DNA from: Atkinsonella hypoxylon
Lineage: Eukaryota > Ascomycota > Sordariomycetes > Hypocreales > Clavicipitaceae
Assembly (NCBI GenBank): GCA_000729835.1
Contig: JFHB01000163.1
Coordinates: 1-64,000 of the forward strand
Length of the DNA stretch: 64,000 nt
Direction of reading: 5' to 3'
This document shows positions 23,001 through 36,200 of the stretch, piece after piece. A program made the translations under genes and the position numbers. The first letter of the stretch is position 1. Each line of letters starts with the position of its first letter. The notes under the pieces were generated by a model. The model was not told where the DNA came from. It saw only the letters and a list, made by a program, of their open reading frames with translations, and did no database searches.

Positions 23001-25378
23001 GCAGTCTTCTTTAGTAAAGAGAGTCCTATATACCCTAATCTAACGTGCTAAGTAGCAGCTAATTCTAGGAGCTTCTTATAGGAAGAAGAAGCAGTAGTAG
23101 GAGAATTACTACTAGAATTATTATTAGAGCTAGCTTCCTGTTGCTCCCTATCTTACTAGATCTCTTAAGAACCACAGGCCTTGTTTAAGGGATCTAGACG
23201 GCTATTTCCTCCAATATCTAGCAACTTAGGATTTAGACCTTCTAAATCCCCGTTATTAGAAGGAATCTAACTAGGAGCCCGTTTAGGAACTAGGGCTAAT
23301 GGCTCTATAGCATCGTTATTAGTATTATCTTCTTCTTCTTTAAAATTAGATAATTCCTCAATTCAGCTATATTCCTCTGGATTAAAACTAGGCTGTTGAG
23401 GGATTTAAACCTCTATAGGATAACTAGTATTATAATTGCTATTATAACTACTAAATCCCATATAAGAGAGATTTACGTGGTTTTTACACACTCTAGAGGT
23501 CTCTTGCCCCTTAAGCTGTAGAAAGAAACTATGCTTTTTGGGATTTAGAAGCCTACAGCAGCTTCTATCAGCTAGAAATAGCTGATTTCTAAGGAGAGTG
23601 CTCCCTGTTAAATAGTGCTTTAGACCACTAATTAGGTTGGTATTTAAACCTAGGCAATATAGAGCATCCTTTAGAGCTAAAGGCCTGTATTTAGCTGGAT
23701 TTATACTAACTAGTATCTAGAATACAGCAGTTCCCTGTCCTTTAGGATAAATAGGACCTCCTCTAGTAGCAATAGGCGCGGTTTTACCCTTTTTTATAGG
23801 CTTAAAAGTCCTAAAAAATGCCTTATTGTTAACTATATAATAGGTAGAACCTATATTGTATAGTAAGGAGTTTTTAATTATTCCGTTAGAGTAATTAAAA
23901 GAAGGGGTATTATTACTAGTAGTACTAGTATCACTAGTAGTAGATTCTGTATCTAAGTCGTAAGAATTATCACTACTAGAACTGCTAGAATTATTAGATT
24001 CTATAGTATCCTAGTTGCTAGTAGATAGGTTATAACAACCTATAGCAAAAGCAGCTTCTCTATCCTTATTCCTAGAATTTTTGTTACTTCTTCTTCAGCC
24101 CTTCTACTTCTTCTTATTCTTAGAGGCTTTATCTTGATCTTTTTCTTTAGAGGCATTAGAATCGTTAGAATTAGAATCGGAATTCTTCTTTTAATTAGGA
24201 GGATTCTTTCCTTAGTTAGCTTTATTATTATTAGAACTATTAGAATTAGAAGCTTTATAACTAAGAGCCTTAGATATAGAGAAGCTTTTATCTCTTTGTT
24301 CTTCTAATAAGTCAGCTATAAGGAACTATAAATTTAGCATTTTTACAGATAGACCTTGTGCTCTAGTAGCTCTAATAGAATATTGCTGCCTTTTAGCCTA
24401 GCTAGGGAAGGTCTTCTTTAAAGCATTAATATAATAATTTACCTAGTCGATAGAATTAATAGCTACACTATAGAGCTGTAATCTAGCTAGTAAATTATTA
24501 AATTCAGCATTAAAGGCCTCTAAAGATCCCTTATAGTTCGAAAACAATAAGTTGTAATAACTAGCATATAGCGTACTACGTTGTATTTCAGCACTCTACA
24601 AATACTGCCTAACTAGAACGTTATAGGCATCTACAGGGGACTTATGCCAGCTTATAGTAGCTTAAGGTCTAGATTAGCAACTATCTCTTATAATTATAAG
24701 GATAATAGCTTGCTCTAAATCTACTAATGTACTAGCTATACTAGGATTATTAATAAATTAAGGGAATCCTAGTGCCCTAAATTAAATAGTTAAAGCTTGC
24801 TTCTACTATTTAAAATTTTTAGGGCCTTTTAGCTTAGCAGCCTCTAGAATAGAGTGGACCTTCTTATTTAGCTCTTTTATAGTGCCTTTATTAAAAGGAG
24901 GCAGAAAAGTAGCACTATTAGAACTAGAAGGTTTAAGGGCTTCAAAAGAGACTTTAGAAGCTCTTTTAGAAGTAATAGGATCTACTACCTTAGAGGGAGA
25001 CCCTATAGAGAGATTACCTATAGATATAATTATAGTATCTAATTTACTTAGTAAATTAGCTATATTACCTTTATTTTAGCTTTATTTTGCTTTACTATAC
25101 CTAATAAATCTATTTAGGGTCTCTTATTGCTTATCTATTTAAGCTTTTAGATTAGCTTAAACATTATAGACTTGCACTACTCTTTCAGAAGCTAATCTAG
25201 CTTCTTTTAGAGCCTTCTTAGCTGTATAATCTTCTTTATTAAAAGAGGAATCTACTGGCTAAGGGGGGGATCTAGCTGGACTAGGAAAGCTAGTAGCAGC
25301 AGCTGTAGCTAGTGTACTAGAACTACTACCCCGTTTAGGGCTTGTGCTCTTTCCCTTGCCTGTTCCTTTTAGTGCTAT
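20055..25378 (-). pseudogene. copia gag-pol pseudogene of C2
   Basis: Minus-strand gag-pol, start at 25376-25378 (ATA in place of ATG). Gag lies at about 24250-25378, protease near 23866, integrase at about 22150-23150 with a 103-codon open stretch at 22151-22462, RT at about 20950-21640 and RNase H at about 20200-20900. The RT catalytic box at 21140-21151 reads Tyr-Val-Asp-Asn; the second Asp is replaced as in C3 and C4. At 20055-20057, where C4 has a stop, this copy keeps a Gln codon, so the C4 stop there is itself a mutation and the true end is a little further. Stops at Trp/Gln positions throughout. Confidence 0.9.
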
Positions 25379-26318
25379 TTTTAAGGGTTTTAATAGCTAA
25401 TTTAACGCTCTTTATAGCTAATTATAGCCTAAATTACAGTGGAAATAGTAGTAAATAACAGTAATAATTCTTACTAAATATAGGCTAGAAGTGCCCTATA
25501 TTTTCAGAAATTATACTAAGATTTTTCTCTAATTTCTTTCGTAATAGGTATAACGGGCTCTAAAAGCTGCGTTGTATTGCGATCTATATGTATATATAAT
25601 TTATATAGCAGACTAGATTAACAAGCGGTCGTAAGGGGCATAAAACATAGGTCCTAGCTATTTTTAGCCAAAAAATTCAGGAGATTCTTCTCCAATTAGG
25701 TTCTAATAAATCAGTAGAGACCTAGGCACAGCTAATTTAGGGATATCTAGCTAATTCCCACTTTAAAATCCCAACCAGTAGGATTACTACACAAATTAAT
25801 TCTACAACTGAAAACACAGGAATATCTAACAGCAACAAGAGCTGTTAGGCGTGCACTACAAATTGTAGTATAGCTACTAACAGAGGTGCATAGGGTGCAC
25901 GATATACAAGATAACAGCACAACAACGAGCGATGCAGTGCAGCGCTAAGCTTATTTCTTAATAGAAATAATTAATTAGGCAGTGCCTAATAAAACGATTT
26001 ATAGTGCAAATATAATGTGTACAGATATATATATTTTAATGTTGCGCAACAATAGAACCTAGCTATTAAGAATAGCTTTAAAAGTGTGTATGCACAGGGT
26101 GTATAGAGTGCGGGAGGCATAGGGTGGGCAGAATAAAAACACCAGTATAGTGGCTAGCGATGTGTGTGCAGCAGGTATTAATAGCTTCCAGCAAGCTACT
26201 AATAGCAGCAATAGCTGCTAGCGTAGGTCTTAATATAGCTTCTAGTGGGTAATACAGTACATAATAGTAGATTTCAGCGGGCTAACAGCTTGCAGATAGG
26301 TCTTCCGGGCTTATAACC
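25379..26318 (-). other. copia 5' leader of C2 with primer binding site
   Basis: 940 bases without a supported reading frame. The primer site is read from 26318 downward; in element orientation it starts GGTTATAAGCCCGGAAGACC. The paired GTGCATAGGGTGCA-type motifs are seen near 25886 and 26095. Confidence 0.7.
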
Positions 26319-27017
26319 TGTTGAAAATAATAAGGATTATAGGACTAAATATCTAAGAGGGTAGTAGTCTCTTAGATTTAGCACCTGTAATTGCTCCTAG
26401 CAATTATTATATAGTGGAAGCAGCAGCGGCCTAAATCAAGCTGTAGTGTATAGTACTAGATTACATAGAGGCAATAGATAACTGTAATAGTAGTATCTTT
26501 ATATTGAGAGCGCTGTAATAAACAAGTTAGTGAGAGTAGGATCTTAAATCTTTTTAGTCCCTTATAGACCCTCTAACTATATTAGCAGGCTGTAGTCGCT
26601 AGAAGGGGCTTATAGGCTACTTTATAATTTCCGCAAAAAGATTTACTATATAAAAACAAAAAAATCGACTTTCGGCTATATAAATAAGATGCCTACGTGC
26701 ACAATTTAACAAATTCCACTAATAACAAGCAACCCTTATAAGCAACTCTATCCAACAATTATACTATTAAATAGCCCTAATTCTTAGCTTTTAAATGGTA
26801 TACTTCTTGAATTTCTACCATTGCTAGTTGTGGAGAAAATCGCAGTTAAAGTTAACTATAGGTTAGGCAACTTTGCCTTAGTCGATTCTAGATGTTTCGC
26901 ATCTAGTAACAGCGATATCCCTACCAAAAATCAACGTAACAAGACCTAATGAGGGTCACGTGATAGAGCAACTAGTAGGCATAAAAATAGGCTATACAGG
27001 GTAGCTTATTTTTAACA
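26319..27017 (-). repeat. copia 5' LTR of C2
   Basis: 699-base LTR with intact TG..CA ends in element orientation (plus-strand TGTTGAAAATAA at left, TTTTTAACA at right). Hairpins A, B and C are present. Confidence 0.93.
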
Positions 27018-30000
27018 TATAGACATAAGGAAAGAGATACTAAGGGATTTAAACAATCTATTGTATAACAAAGGAAATCGAGACTTATAAGGAAAAGAGT
27101 TAGTAGTAAGCTTCCGCTAGCTAATTTAGGGCTTTCTAGTGGGCTGCATTACCCTTTTAACAATGCTAATACTCTTCTTCTTAATTTATAGAGTGTTTCT
27201 ATAGATATTTGTTTATAATTTTAGAAGTGTTAACTTTAAGCTTATCTTTAGCAATCTATTAGTTGTCTTTAGTAAAGAACCCTTTCTATTGTATAAGGAA
27301 TTCTAGATGCAGCTTGCTTAACCTACTGCAGAAACGTTAGATTTAATAGGCATAAATTTGCTTAATTTCCTAATAGTTCTTTATACTAAACCCTTCTATT
27401 GCAATTAGCAGTAGTAGTTGCTCTTTCTAGTTAAAAGGGTCTTTACTTTATCTTAGCTTCTAAAGGTAAGCTACTAATACTACTAGGTGTATATATAAAT
27501 CTAGTAGGAAATCTAGGTAAAACAACAATAGGCTTACTTTTATAAGAACCTTATATAGCTCTACTTATTAAGGAGACTATTTCTTTTTTAGCTTTTCTAG
27601 GAGTGTATATCCTTAGTGTAATTGTAGGTAGACTATATTCTCTACTTTAATGTTAATAGGCTTATACTAAGCGTTATATTTAATCTTACTTAAGGTATTT
27701 ACTATACTAATAGCTATTTCTGCCTCTTACTAGTATAGCTTCTAAAGTATAGCTATATTGCTTATATTTATTCTATTGCTAAGAACGTTATTTAATTAGA
27801 TTAAATTAACAATAGTAGCTAGTTAGAAACTATATATAAGTTTATTAGGGGAAATCCCTATACTAGCTGCTACTACATTATTAAGTTAGTGCTATAGTGC
27901 TAAAAGTATTGCAGTCTATAGTGTATCTAGATTTATAACTATATAGTATTAAACAGCAATAATAACTATTTAATTCTTCTGTTTAGCTGTTCTATCTATC
28001 TATAGGTAGTAAGCTGTAGCTATAAGCAATTTACTTCTAATTTAGGTAAATATACTTCTCTAAACGTTAGAAATAAACTTTAGATCTTAGTTACTTATAA
28101 TCTACTTAGAAAGGCTTTAGTCTAATAAATATAGCATTTATAAGAGTAGTTCTACCTAAATTTCTACTGTATATATTATATACTTAGGTATAAGGATTGT
28201 TTACTTACTAAATAGATAATTTACTAGATACAGTAAGTTATAGAAGCTATATCTATCTTTTTGCTATAAAGTGTTTATTAAGCTAACTTTAGGTATATTA
28301 GTAATAAAATTAAGCAAAATTATATAGAAGGGAGTTAGAACTAACTCTAACAACCTTAATTCCTTTAGTAGCTTACTGCAGTTAATTGCATTTTCTTTAT
28401 AGATATAGCAGTAAGCAATATAGGCTTAAATCTGCTTATATATCTATAGAAAGTAAACTACCTATAATTCTACTGCTATTCTATAGGCGCTAAAATAGTT
28501 TTAATTATTATAGACTATTTTAAGGATAGATTCTATAACCTTTATAGGTATATATAGTTAGAATAGGCCTTTTCTATTATAATAGTATAAGAGTCTATTG
28601 TCTTATAGAGTCTATTTATACAGCAGAATCCTTAGCCTTTATTGTTAATTTTGCTAATTCTACTTTTTGCAAAAGTCCTTAATACCTTCTATAATTCTAC
28701 TAAGCTTTAGATTAAAACTATAGCCTTAAACAATTTCCTCTTTTAAACCTTTATTTAATACTGCTGTAGCACTATATTCTTTAGTGAAAAACGCACTTAT
28801 ATTAAGCTTATTAAATTCGCTATTATAAGCCTCTTCTTAGTATAAAACTATAACTAGCAACCTAGAGAGCGTATTTAGCACTACATTTAGCACTTCTAGT
28901 ATATAGAAGACTCTTAGGTTAAATTACAATAGATAATTAGCTACTTTAGCTAATTTTAGGTTAGCTTTATCTAGATCTATTGTAGTAAATAAGGTATATT
29001 TAATAATTCCCTTTACTAGTAAATAGTTTATAATAATATTAATAGTGTAGTAGTTAGATTAAACTATTTTCTGTAGCTTTTAGATACTTTATGCAATTAT
29101 AGCTACCTCTACCTTAGTTAATCTATAATATTTCTTTAGGTTAAAAGTGTATCTTAAGAGAAAGAGAATTAGCTATAGCTAGTTGCTTTTAATGTCTTTA
29201 CTAGGTATACTATAACTGTTCTATTTACCTATAAGCTAAAAGATAAAGAGCCTAAATTCTTCCTTATAAGCGTTAACTTTAAAGAATAAATACTTACTAG
29301 AGTTATAGTGCTATAGAATAGTGTTTTTATTAAGGTATACTTTTACCTCTTTAAATGCCTTTTCTTTCTTAGGTTTTAGTAAAAATATTACTTCTTAGGC
29401 TTTCTTTTAGTGTATTAGTTTAGGTAGACTATTAGCTAAGCCTTTCTTATAAAGCTCTTATAGTAAAGTAGTCTTTTATTTCTATAGTAAGTAAATTTAT
29501 ATATTAAACTATAGAATACTTTTCTATAAAAAGCTAGCTATACTAATAAAGGTCTCTAGATTTATAAGATCTACTAAAAACTTAAGTTTTTAAAAAGCTT
29601 TTAGCTTATTATTTATATTAGTAATTCTATTACTATTAACAATAAAACCTAATAGCTAAATAGCTAAGTAGCTTATAAATAACTTCTTTATAGCTATTAT
29701 TAACTTATTTTTCTCTAGGATTAATAAGACTATATTAAGGTGTATAAGGTAGTTCTTAGTAGAGTTAAAGAATATAATAATGTTGTTAATATAGATTTAT
29801 ATAAAATATTAATGCTTTTAAAATAATTAGTTTATATACTATTAAGCAAAAGCTAGTATATTCTTAAAGCCTATAAGTGCTATATTTAATGCTTTTAATC
29901 CCTATTTTAATATTACTACTATATAAGATTAGTGTTCTTATTTTATAGAAAGCTAGTAGAAAAACCCTAATATATTAAAGAGTAAAAATATCTTCTTACT

Positions 30001-31556
30001 ATATATATCTACTATAATATTTAATTAATCTAGTAGAGAGTATATATCTAGCATTACTACACTATTAAGTAGCCTTATATTAACTATAACTTATCCTTTT
30101 CTTTCTATTAGGGTTTTAATCTATACTATAAAGGCTAGGTAGGCTATAGCTGCTAAGTTGTTTAAATATAATATCTTTTTACTTAAATGTAGCTTATTAT
30201 AAACCTTATTTAGTTTAGCTTTATCTTTAGCTCCTAGTAGGTAGATTTAGATAGGTTTTAGCTGCTTCTACTATCTATTTACTAGATCTACTCTTATATA
30301 TTAGTCTTTAGGTATAGAAACAATATCTCTATTACAATAAATATTATATTTATCTGTTAAGTCAATAAGCTTAGTTATAACATTTAGGTTTAAGTTTTTT
30401 ACCTTAACCTTATATTTATTATAAATATATAGTATATCTTTAGGATAAGAGATTCTATATATAGAGATACTATTATTAACTTTCTTAGGGTTAAATCTAC
30501 TACTATTATCTTCTTTCTATAACTTATAATCTTCTGTAGGCAATAGACTATTATTAAGTGCAATATCCTTAGAAAAATATATATATAAATTAAATAGGTT
30601 TATAATTATATAGTTAGCCTTAAGCTCTTTATTATACTAAAGATAAGCAACCTTCTAATTTTTCTAGATTATAACGAATTTATCTAAATAGTTATAGGCT
30701 ACTATTTGTTCTTAGTTAGTTGTACTAAGCAATACATCTAGAATAAGGTTAGATTTTAAGTATATATAGTAGGCAGTAGCCTTCTTATTAGCTAGTACCT
30801 CCTTCTATTTAACTAGAATATACTTCTACGATTTTAGCGGAATTATTATAGCTTATACTGCTATTACGTTCTAATATAGAATCTTTAAAATTAGCTAGAA
30901 GATACCTATTTCTACAACTATATTATAAATAGACCTAATAGTAGCTCTAGAGCAGATAAAATCGATTTTAACACTATAATTATAAAGGAAGGTTAAACCT
31001 AGAAGGAGCTTTAGCTCTAAGTTACTTATTACGTTAGCTGTAACTGTAAAATAGCTAGTTATAGGCACGCTATATATAGATCTAGGGATATAGAAGTTAA
31101 ATGTAGCTGTCTTAGAGATATAGAAGAATAATTGCACTTTAGTAACTAGTTTTAGCTCTATTTTTGCCTATTTTATATTCTAACTAAACTAAGTTAACTA
31201 TACTTTATTAACTAGCACTAAAGAGGTTCTAGTATCTAGGTAGATCTAATGCAACAGTCCCTTATTATAGAATTAAATAGGAATCTTTAGGAAGGAATTT
31301 AACTTTAGAATGCTAGATTTAACAAGCTGTAGCCTTATAACTACTTTAACTACTTACTCTATCTAGATTCCTTATAAATCCTTCTAGTCTGCCTCTATTT
31401 AAACCTTTTTCTTTTGCTTTTCTTTAATTTTAGTAAAATAGGTTTTAATAAAGTTAGATTCTAGGCTAGTTAGTAGTTCCTTAGCATTAACTGTTTCTCC
31501 TTCTTCTATTAGCTAGTATTTATAGCTTTTAAGGTACTTTTTATAGTCTTCCTAGT
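27018..31556 (-). mobile_element. Ty3/gypsy element Y, pol part
   Basis: Minus-strand gypsy element, different in sequence from G and X, lying between copia C2 and the inserted element X1. Its gag side continues at 43297-44911 on the other side of X1; CTAGTT occurs at both junctions (31552-31557 and 43297-43302). Its left limit is the edge of C2 and no LTR of Y is visible, so it is truncated on this side. Confidence 0.85.
27300..31556 (-). pseudogene. gypsy pol pseudogene of Y (protease, RT, RNase H, integrase)
   Basis: Read on the minus strand. The protease active site at 31222-31236 reads Asp-Thr-Arg-Thr-Ser, a one-base change from DTGTS; an 80-codon open stretch in the same frame at 30895-31137 ends with ...LLLGLTFLYNYSVKIDF, the expected second half of a retroviral-type protease. 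RT follows, with GFKN and a catalytic box Tyr-Ile-Asn-Asn at 29782-29793 for YIDD, then IIIF. RNase H at about 28850-29140 reads like the fungal group with ...LTKVEVA, then DLDKANLKLA.ANYL and a ...NVVLNTLSRLL end. Integrase is expected at about 27300-28750 but is too damaged to mark residues. Stops throughout. The left end is approximate. Confidence 0.82.
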
Positions 31557-32040
31557 TTGTCGACTCAAAACCAAACCCCTAAATGACCATGCAGCCCATA
31601 CTAAAGCGGGTAACGATATAGCGCACGTTAAGATCGAAGAGGATCGGCAGAGAGCGAGATATTTATTAGCGTATACTATTAAGCAATAGCAGGTAAGAAG
31701 ATTAAATAGTTAGAAAAGGCAGAAATAAAATATTAATTACAGCTTAGAAGATATATACGCCTAAAAGGAGCTAAATATATTAAAGAGTTAGAGAAAGTGT
31801 TACTAGCAGTAAAGTAATGTCTCTTAAGCGTTAAGTGTTATAAATTAAAGCAGGCTAAAAGATATTAATTAATTAAAAGAGCAAAAGCCTAAAAAGAATT
31901 AGTAGAAGCTGCTTATATACTTTCTTACTTAAACTATTTAGATATTTAGGCAATATATACTCTTATAGAGAAAAATCTATATATAGCATCCCTTATAAAG
32001 CTAATATAAGAGTATAAAGGGGTAACTTTACTGCAATATA
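31557..32040 (-). repeat. LTR of X1 (3' LTR in element orientation)
   Basis: 484 bases, starting TTGTCGACTCAAAACC. The first ~110 bases keep CpG and CpA sites (GCGGG, ATCGAAGAGGATCGGC); the part facing inward has lost them and ends TGCAATATA where the other LTR has CGCGACACA. Confidence 0.92.
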
Positions 32041-34450
32041 ATACCTCTTTAGTTATAAATAAGCTTATAAAGTAAGACTTATAAGTAACTTAACCCTCTA
32101 GCTAATTCCCTTAATCCTAAAGTCTTAATTCTCTTATCTTCTGTAATAGCTTTAGCGTCTTTAGCGTATATAGTAGCGTCTCTCTTACTAATAATAGCGT
32201 CTTTATAGCTAGGCGCTTTCCTTTACAATAAGTAACTCTTTCTTAGCGATTTATACTTTATTTAGTTGCTTTAGATGTAATTAAATAGTGTCTTTTATTT
32301 ACCTTAATTATCTTTTGCTAAGCGCTAGGATAAAAGAGAGCTAGCAGTATAACACTAAGGTTTATATTAATAATAGAATTATAGGCTATTATAGGTTGTT
32401 TAGCAATATATCTTTAAGCTAATACTTCTATTTAATCCTTTATAGTATAGTATCCTTTAGCTTTAAGCGCTTATTTTACTACCCTTATAATCTCTTTATC
32501 CTTTTACCTAAATTTCTACTTTTACACTAACAGCTCTATAAAATATAAAGATAGCAGCTAATGCTTTAAGTTCTATAATTGTTGCAGAAGCTAGTCCTTA
32601 CTGTAAAATTCTATTTAATCTTTTTACGTAAGATCTTATAGTATACTAAAAATTCTAGTAAAAACCTCTAAATTATCTAGCAGTAGTAACAATAAAGAGC
32701 TTTATAAATTAGTTATAAGCTATAGTAGCACCTTAAACGTTATAATTAAAGACTTCTTTTGTATAAAAGGAAGTAGCTTATAATGTATAAGAGCCTAGCT
32801 AGGCTTACTTATCTACATTAGAAGATATAAACGCTGTTCCCTTACTATTATTGCTGCTTTAATAGTTTTATTATAGATAATAGAATTACTATTAAACTAA
32901 ATAGTAGCAACAAACTAATTCTTCTAAAGTTATATAAGCATTTATCTATTAACCTCTATTAACTATTTAATTACTTAATTATAATTGCTTAAGGTAAATT
33001 TCTAAGTATTAAGCTCCTTTAGAATAGGAATTCTACTACTAGTTATCTATAAGTAATATCTTAAGATAAAACGCTTTATAGTATCTTCCTAGAGGTAGAT
33101 AAGGTTAAAGCCTATAGTTTTAGCTTTTTTAATAACTATATACCTATTTATAAAACTAAGCTTATTTACTGCTATTATATATAGAACTATTATAACTCTA
33201 TTAGTACCTTTATAGTAGTTATAAGACTAATTAATAGAGTTATTAGTTATAATTTAGTTATAAAGGTGCAGTTTAAATTTATTCCTTAATGTTTAGGTAA
33301 TTCTATAGTTACTATATTAAGTATAAGGTATATTGTATAAGCTGTTACTAATAAGATTAATTAGAAAATACCTAACTAAACAATAAAGCGTCTATATTAA
33401 GAAGGATAAATAGGTATATCTATATTCCTAGTTGCTCTTCTGCTTATAATATAGTACTAAAATTGCCTAGAATAGGTATAGATACTAAAGGAGCTGTAAA
33501 GTTTATGCTTAACTATAGACTATAGCTTTAAACCTTTTAATTCTGCCTTTAGGTTCTATATTAAAGTAATAATAGTATCCCTTTAAGCAATTAAAGATAA
33601 AATAAGTCTAGTAGTTATTAAAGAAGAGAAAGCTAGCAATAAGTCTTTATTTACTTATTTTATTGTGTAAGGCAGAAGGGTTATAGCTTATATTATAACA
33701 GTAGGAAATAAGTTAAAACCTATCTTTAATTCTATATACCTTTTAACCTATAAGTCTTATAATCTTACTTTAGTTTATCTCTTCTATATTAATTATAAAA
33801 GACTTCTTTAAGATAACTATTGTACGCTTAATTCTATAAGTAATAATCCTTACTATAGCAGTAAGCTAGAATTAATCTAACTATTTGTAATAAGTCTCTT
33901 GCTTAAAGAACTTTATTAGAAAGCTATAAACATTATTAAGATAATTAAACTAGACTGCTAAACTCTAGCTAGGCTATATTAACTCTATAAGCCTAAAGTT
34001 ATCTAAATTATAATCTTAATAAAGTAGTAGGCTAAAAGGAGGCTACTTAAAACATTACTAAAAGAGAGGCAGCTAGCGCTTATAGAGCTTCTTAAGAGGT
34101 AAATCTACTTAATCTTACTCTTCTATATAAAAGAAATTGCTAACTAGCTTATAGACTTACACTATAATATAGTATATTAGTAGGTTCCTTAACGTCCTAA
34201 AGTAATGTATTTATCCCTTATATATAACTCTAAAGCTAGTCTTAGAAATAGGTTTTTAGTATTTATTTTCTATTTTAGTAGTAGAGATTAAATAGCTTTT
34301 AAAAAATTAAAGGTAAAAAAGAGCTTAGGTAGATACTTATAATAAAAATATTATAAGAATAAAGGAATAAAGAGAGAGAGAGAGTAAGAATATAGGCTGT
34401 ATTATAGCTAGTATTATCTTAATAAATCCTTAGTTAATAGCTATCTATAA
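32041..34450 (+). pseudogene. Unrecognised plus-strand coding-like tract in X1, segment 1
   Basis: Lies between the 3' LTR and pol of X1, on the strand opposite to gag-pol. It reads best from about 33540 to 34400, where one frame (codons in phase with 33542) gives long peptide stretches broken only by TAG/TAA, for example KRRLLKTLLKERQLALIELL near 34030-34090 followed by YLILLFYIKEIA. The left part, 32041-33500, also gives open stretches but more than one frame competes. I recognise no domain: it is not gag, pol or an envelope I know. The same sequence occurs in X2 at 53997-55793 and 63643-64000. Caution: strongly RIP-mutated DNA has many CTA/TTA on one strand, which makes the strand opposite to a stop-rich one look open. 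Real coding is an inference. Confidence 0.45.
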
Positions 34451-34699
34451 TTATTATAATTTAGTAGAGGCTAACAGTAAATATATACTAAGACTCTAAT
34501 AGCTGTAAACTTATTAAGTAATTTATAATATTCTCTCTAACTAATTATATTTATCTTTCTTCTTTCTTCTTATAACTACCTTTTAGTGCAGCCTCTTTCT
34601 TATTACCTTTATTAGCACCTTTAATTATTTAATTATAGCTAAAAAGCTTCCTTAAAACTATAAGGATCTTATAAATATATAGAATATTATTAGTAGAAG

Positions 34700-35613
34700 A
34701 ATCCCTTTTACTGCTCTTTTTTATTAGGTTACTCTCTCTTAGAATAGTTAAATAGATATCTTTCCTTTAATAACGCTTATTAATACAGTAAGTCTTTTAT
34801 AAAAAAGCTTTTAATTATACTTCTATTCTCTTATTATACTAATAAACCTTACCTCTTTAGTATAAATTTACCTTTAAGCTTTAAGTCTATAGAGGCAATA
34901 ACATTAGTGCTAATAGATACTTAATATACACTAAAGTTGCTTTTTAATAGAGTTCTATACTTAATATACCTCTAAGAGCTGTTAAATTCTTTTATAATTA
35001 GAATCTTAAGGCTTAGTTTATTAATAGCACTATAAAAGAAAGCTCCCTTTTATATAAAGTTGCACTAGAATTAAACGTTAAGAACTTTATCTTTATTCTA
35101 ACTAAAATAGCTTATTCTTATAGATATTTCTATTATATACTTACTAATTATTAAGAGCACTATAAAGCTCTTTTAATCTTATTCTTTAGTAAAGAGAATA
35201 GTGCATTTTGCTCTTATTGTACTAATATATATCTTTAAACAGTTACCTTATTTAGGGAATATATCTACTTTCTATTTTATAGCTGTACCTCTCTTAAGGA
35301 TATTTATAGTAGCTTATATAGCAATTACGTCTAAAGTAGCTCTACTGCTGTAAGCTATAAATAGCAATTTACAAAAGGTTACAGTAACTATAGCTAGATT
35401 TACTATAATGCTCCTTTTGTAACGTTCTAGGGTAAAGACTAAGTAGATTAACTATTTATTCTTCTAAAGCTCTAGAAGGTCCTTTATAAGAATCTTTCTC
35501 CCTTTATAGTAGTTAATATTCCTTACTCTTTCCCCTAGACATTAGGACTGCTAGAATTTTGTTAGAAGATTAAGTATAAATTGCTTAAGTTAAAAGATAA
35601 AAAAAAAAACTAA
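34700..35613 (+). pseudogene. Unrecognised plus-strand coding-like tract in X1, segment 2
   Basis: Continues the opposite-strand region but in a different frame from segment 1 (codons in phase with 35209). From about 34880 it reads as a protein-like sequence with stops only at TAG/TAA, including a Cys-Ser-Tyr-Cys pair at 35209-35220 followed by Tyr residues where His could have stood (CAC/CAT to TAC/TAT), so a zinc finger is possible. The last codons, ending in a Lys-rich run, reach a TAA at 35611-35613. It converges on the end of pol about 0.6 kb away. The frame change near 34450-34700 may be an intron, an indel or two separate genes. No family recognised. Confidence 0.45.
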
Positions 35614-36200
35614 AAAAAGAGTAAAGGCTAAGCAGCCTCTCTAGTTAAAATAGAATAGAACTATACCTATTTTTAGCGGTTTTTAAAAACTTTTTATATA
35701 TCCTATTTAATCTAGGCTTATAGTCTTAATTCTAATTAGCTTTAAATCTCTAAATAATCTTAATATACTGTTATTAAATCTTAGTTAGTCTTAAATATAT
35801 AAATAAATAAACTTAACCTCTCTTCTCCCTAAAGCTAAAGATATAGGGACTATAGCATTAGCTTTTATAAAAGCTATAATAAATTGTACATTTTAGTAAA
35901 GTTATAGGTAAATTACTAAGATTAAATAATGTTGTTAATCTCCTTATAGCTTCTGCGCTCTTCTTTAGGTATTACTAGTAGATAAACTTCTATTATATAC
36001 TTTAGATAACGTTATAGTAGAAGGTTTACTTTAGCATTATTATTCTTAAAATCCTCTTTTTAGTATAGCTGTAATGTATAGTCCTTAGAAACTATTTAAT
36101 CTAATATATTATACTAGGTATTAGTAGGTTGCAATTTATTAGTATCTTACTTAAAGTTACTAGTGTCTTTGCTATACTAAGCAGTATATTGTAGAGTATA
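35614..36200. other. gap between the convergent coding regions of X1
   Basis: About 590 bases between the end of the plus-strand tract and the end of minus-strand pol. No reading frame supported; AT-rich with short A and T runs. Confidence 0.5.

Larger units (their letters stand above)
19202..27017 (-). mobile_element. full-length Ty1/copia element C2
   Basis: 7,816-base minus-strand copia with both LTRs, primer site, leader and gag-pol. The left flank is gypsy G2 (GGTAT at 19197-19201) and the right flank is element Y (TATAG at 27018-27022). The two flanking pentamers do not match and the flanks belong to different elements, so this copy is probably not in its original insertion context. 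Confidence 0.93.

Noticed and set aside
19202..27017. Inversion between C2 and C4 as explanation of the odd flanks
   Set aside because: Swapping the Y block end for end does not pair GGTAT or GTTGT with a matching pentamer, so a simple inversion does not explain the junctions.
32041..35613. Tyrosine recombinase (DUF3435, Starship captain or Crypton) as identity of the accessory tract of X
   Set aside because: I compared the readable stretches with what I know of these families and found no matching Arg/His/Tyr motif blocks. The tract is also inside LTRs, which does not fit a Starship.
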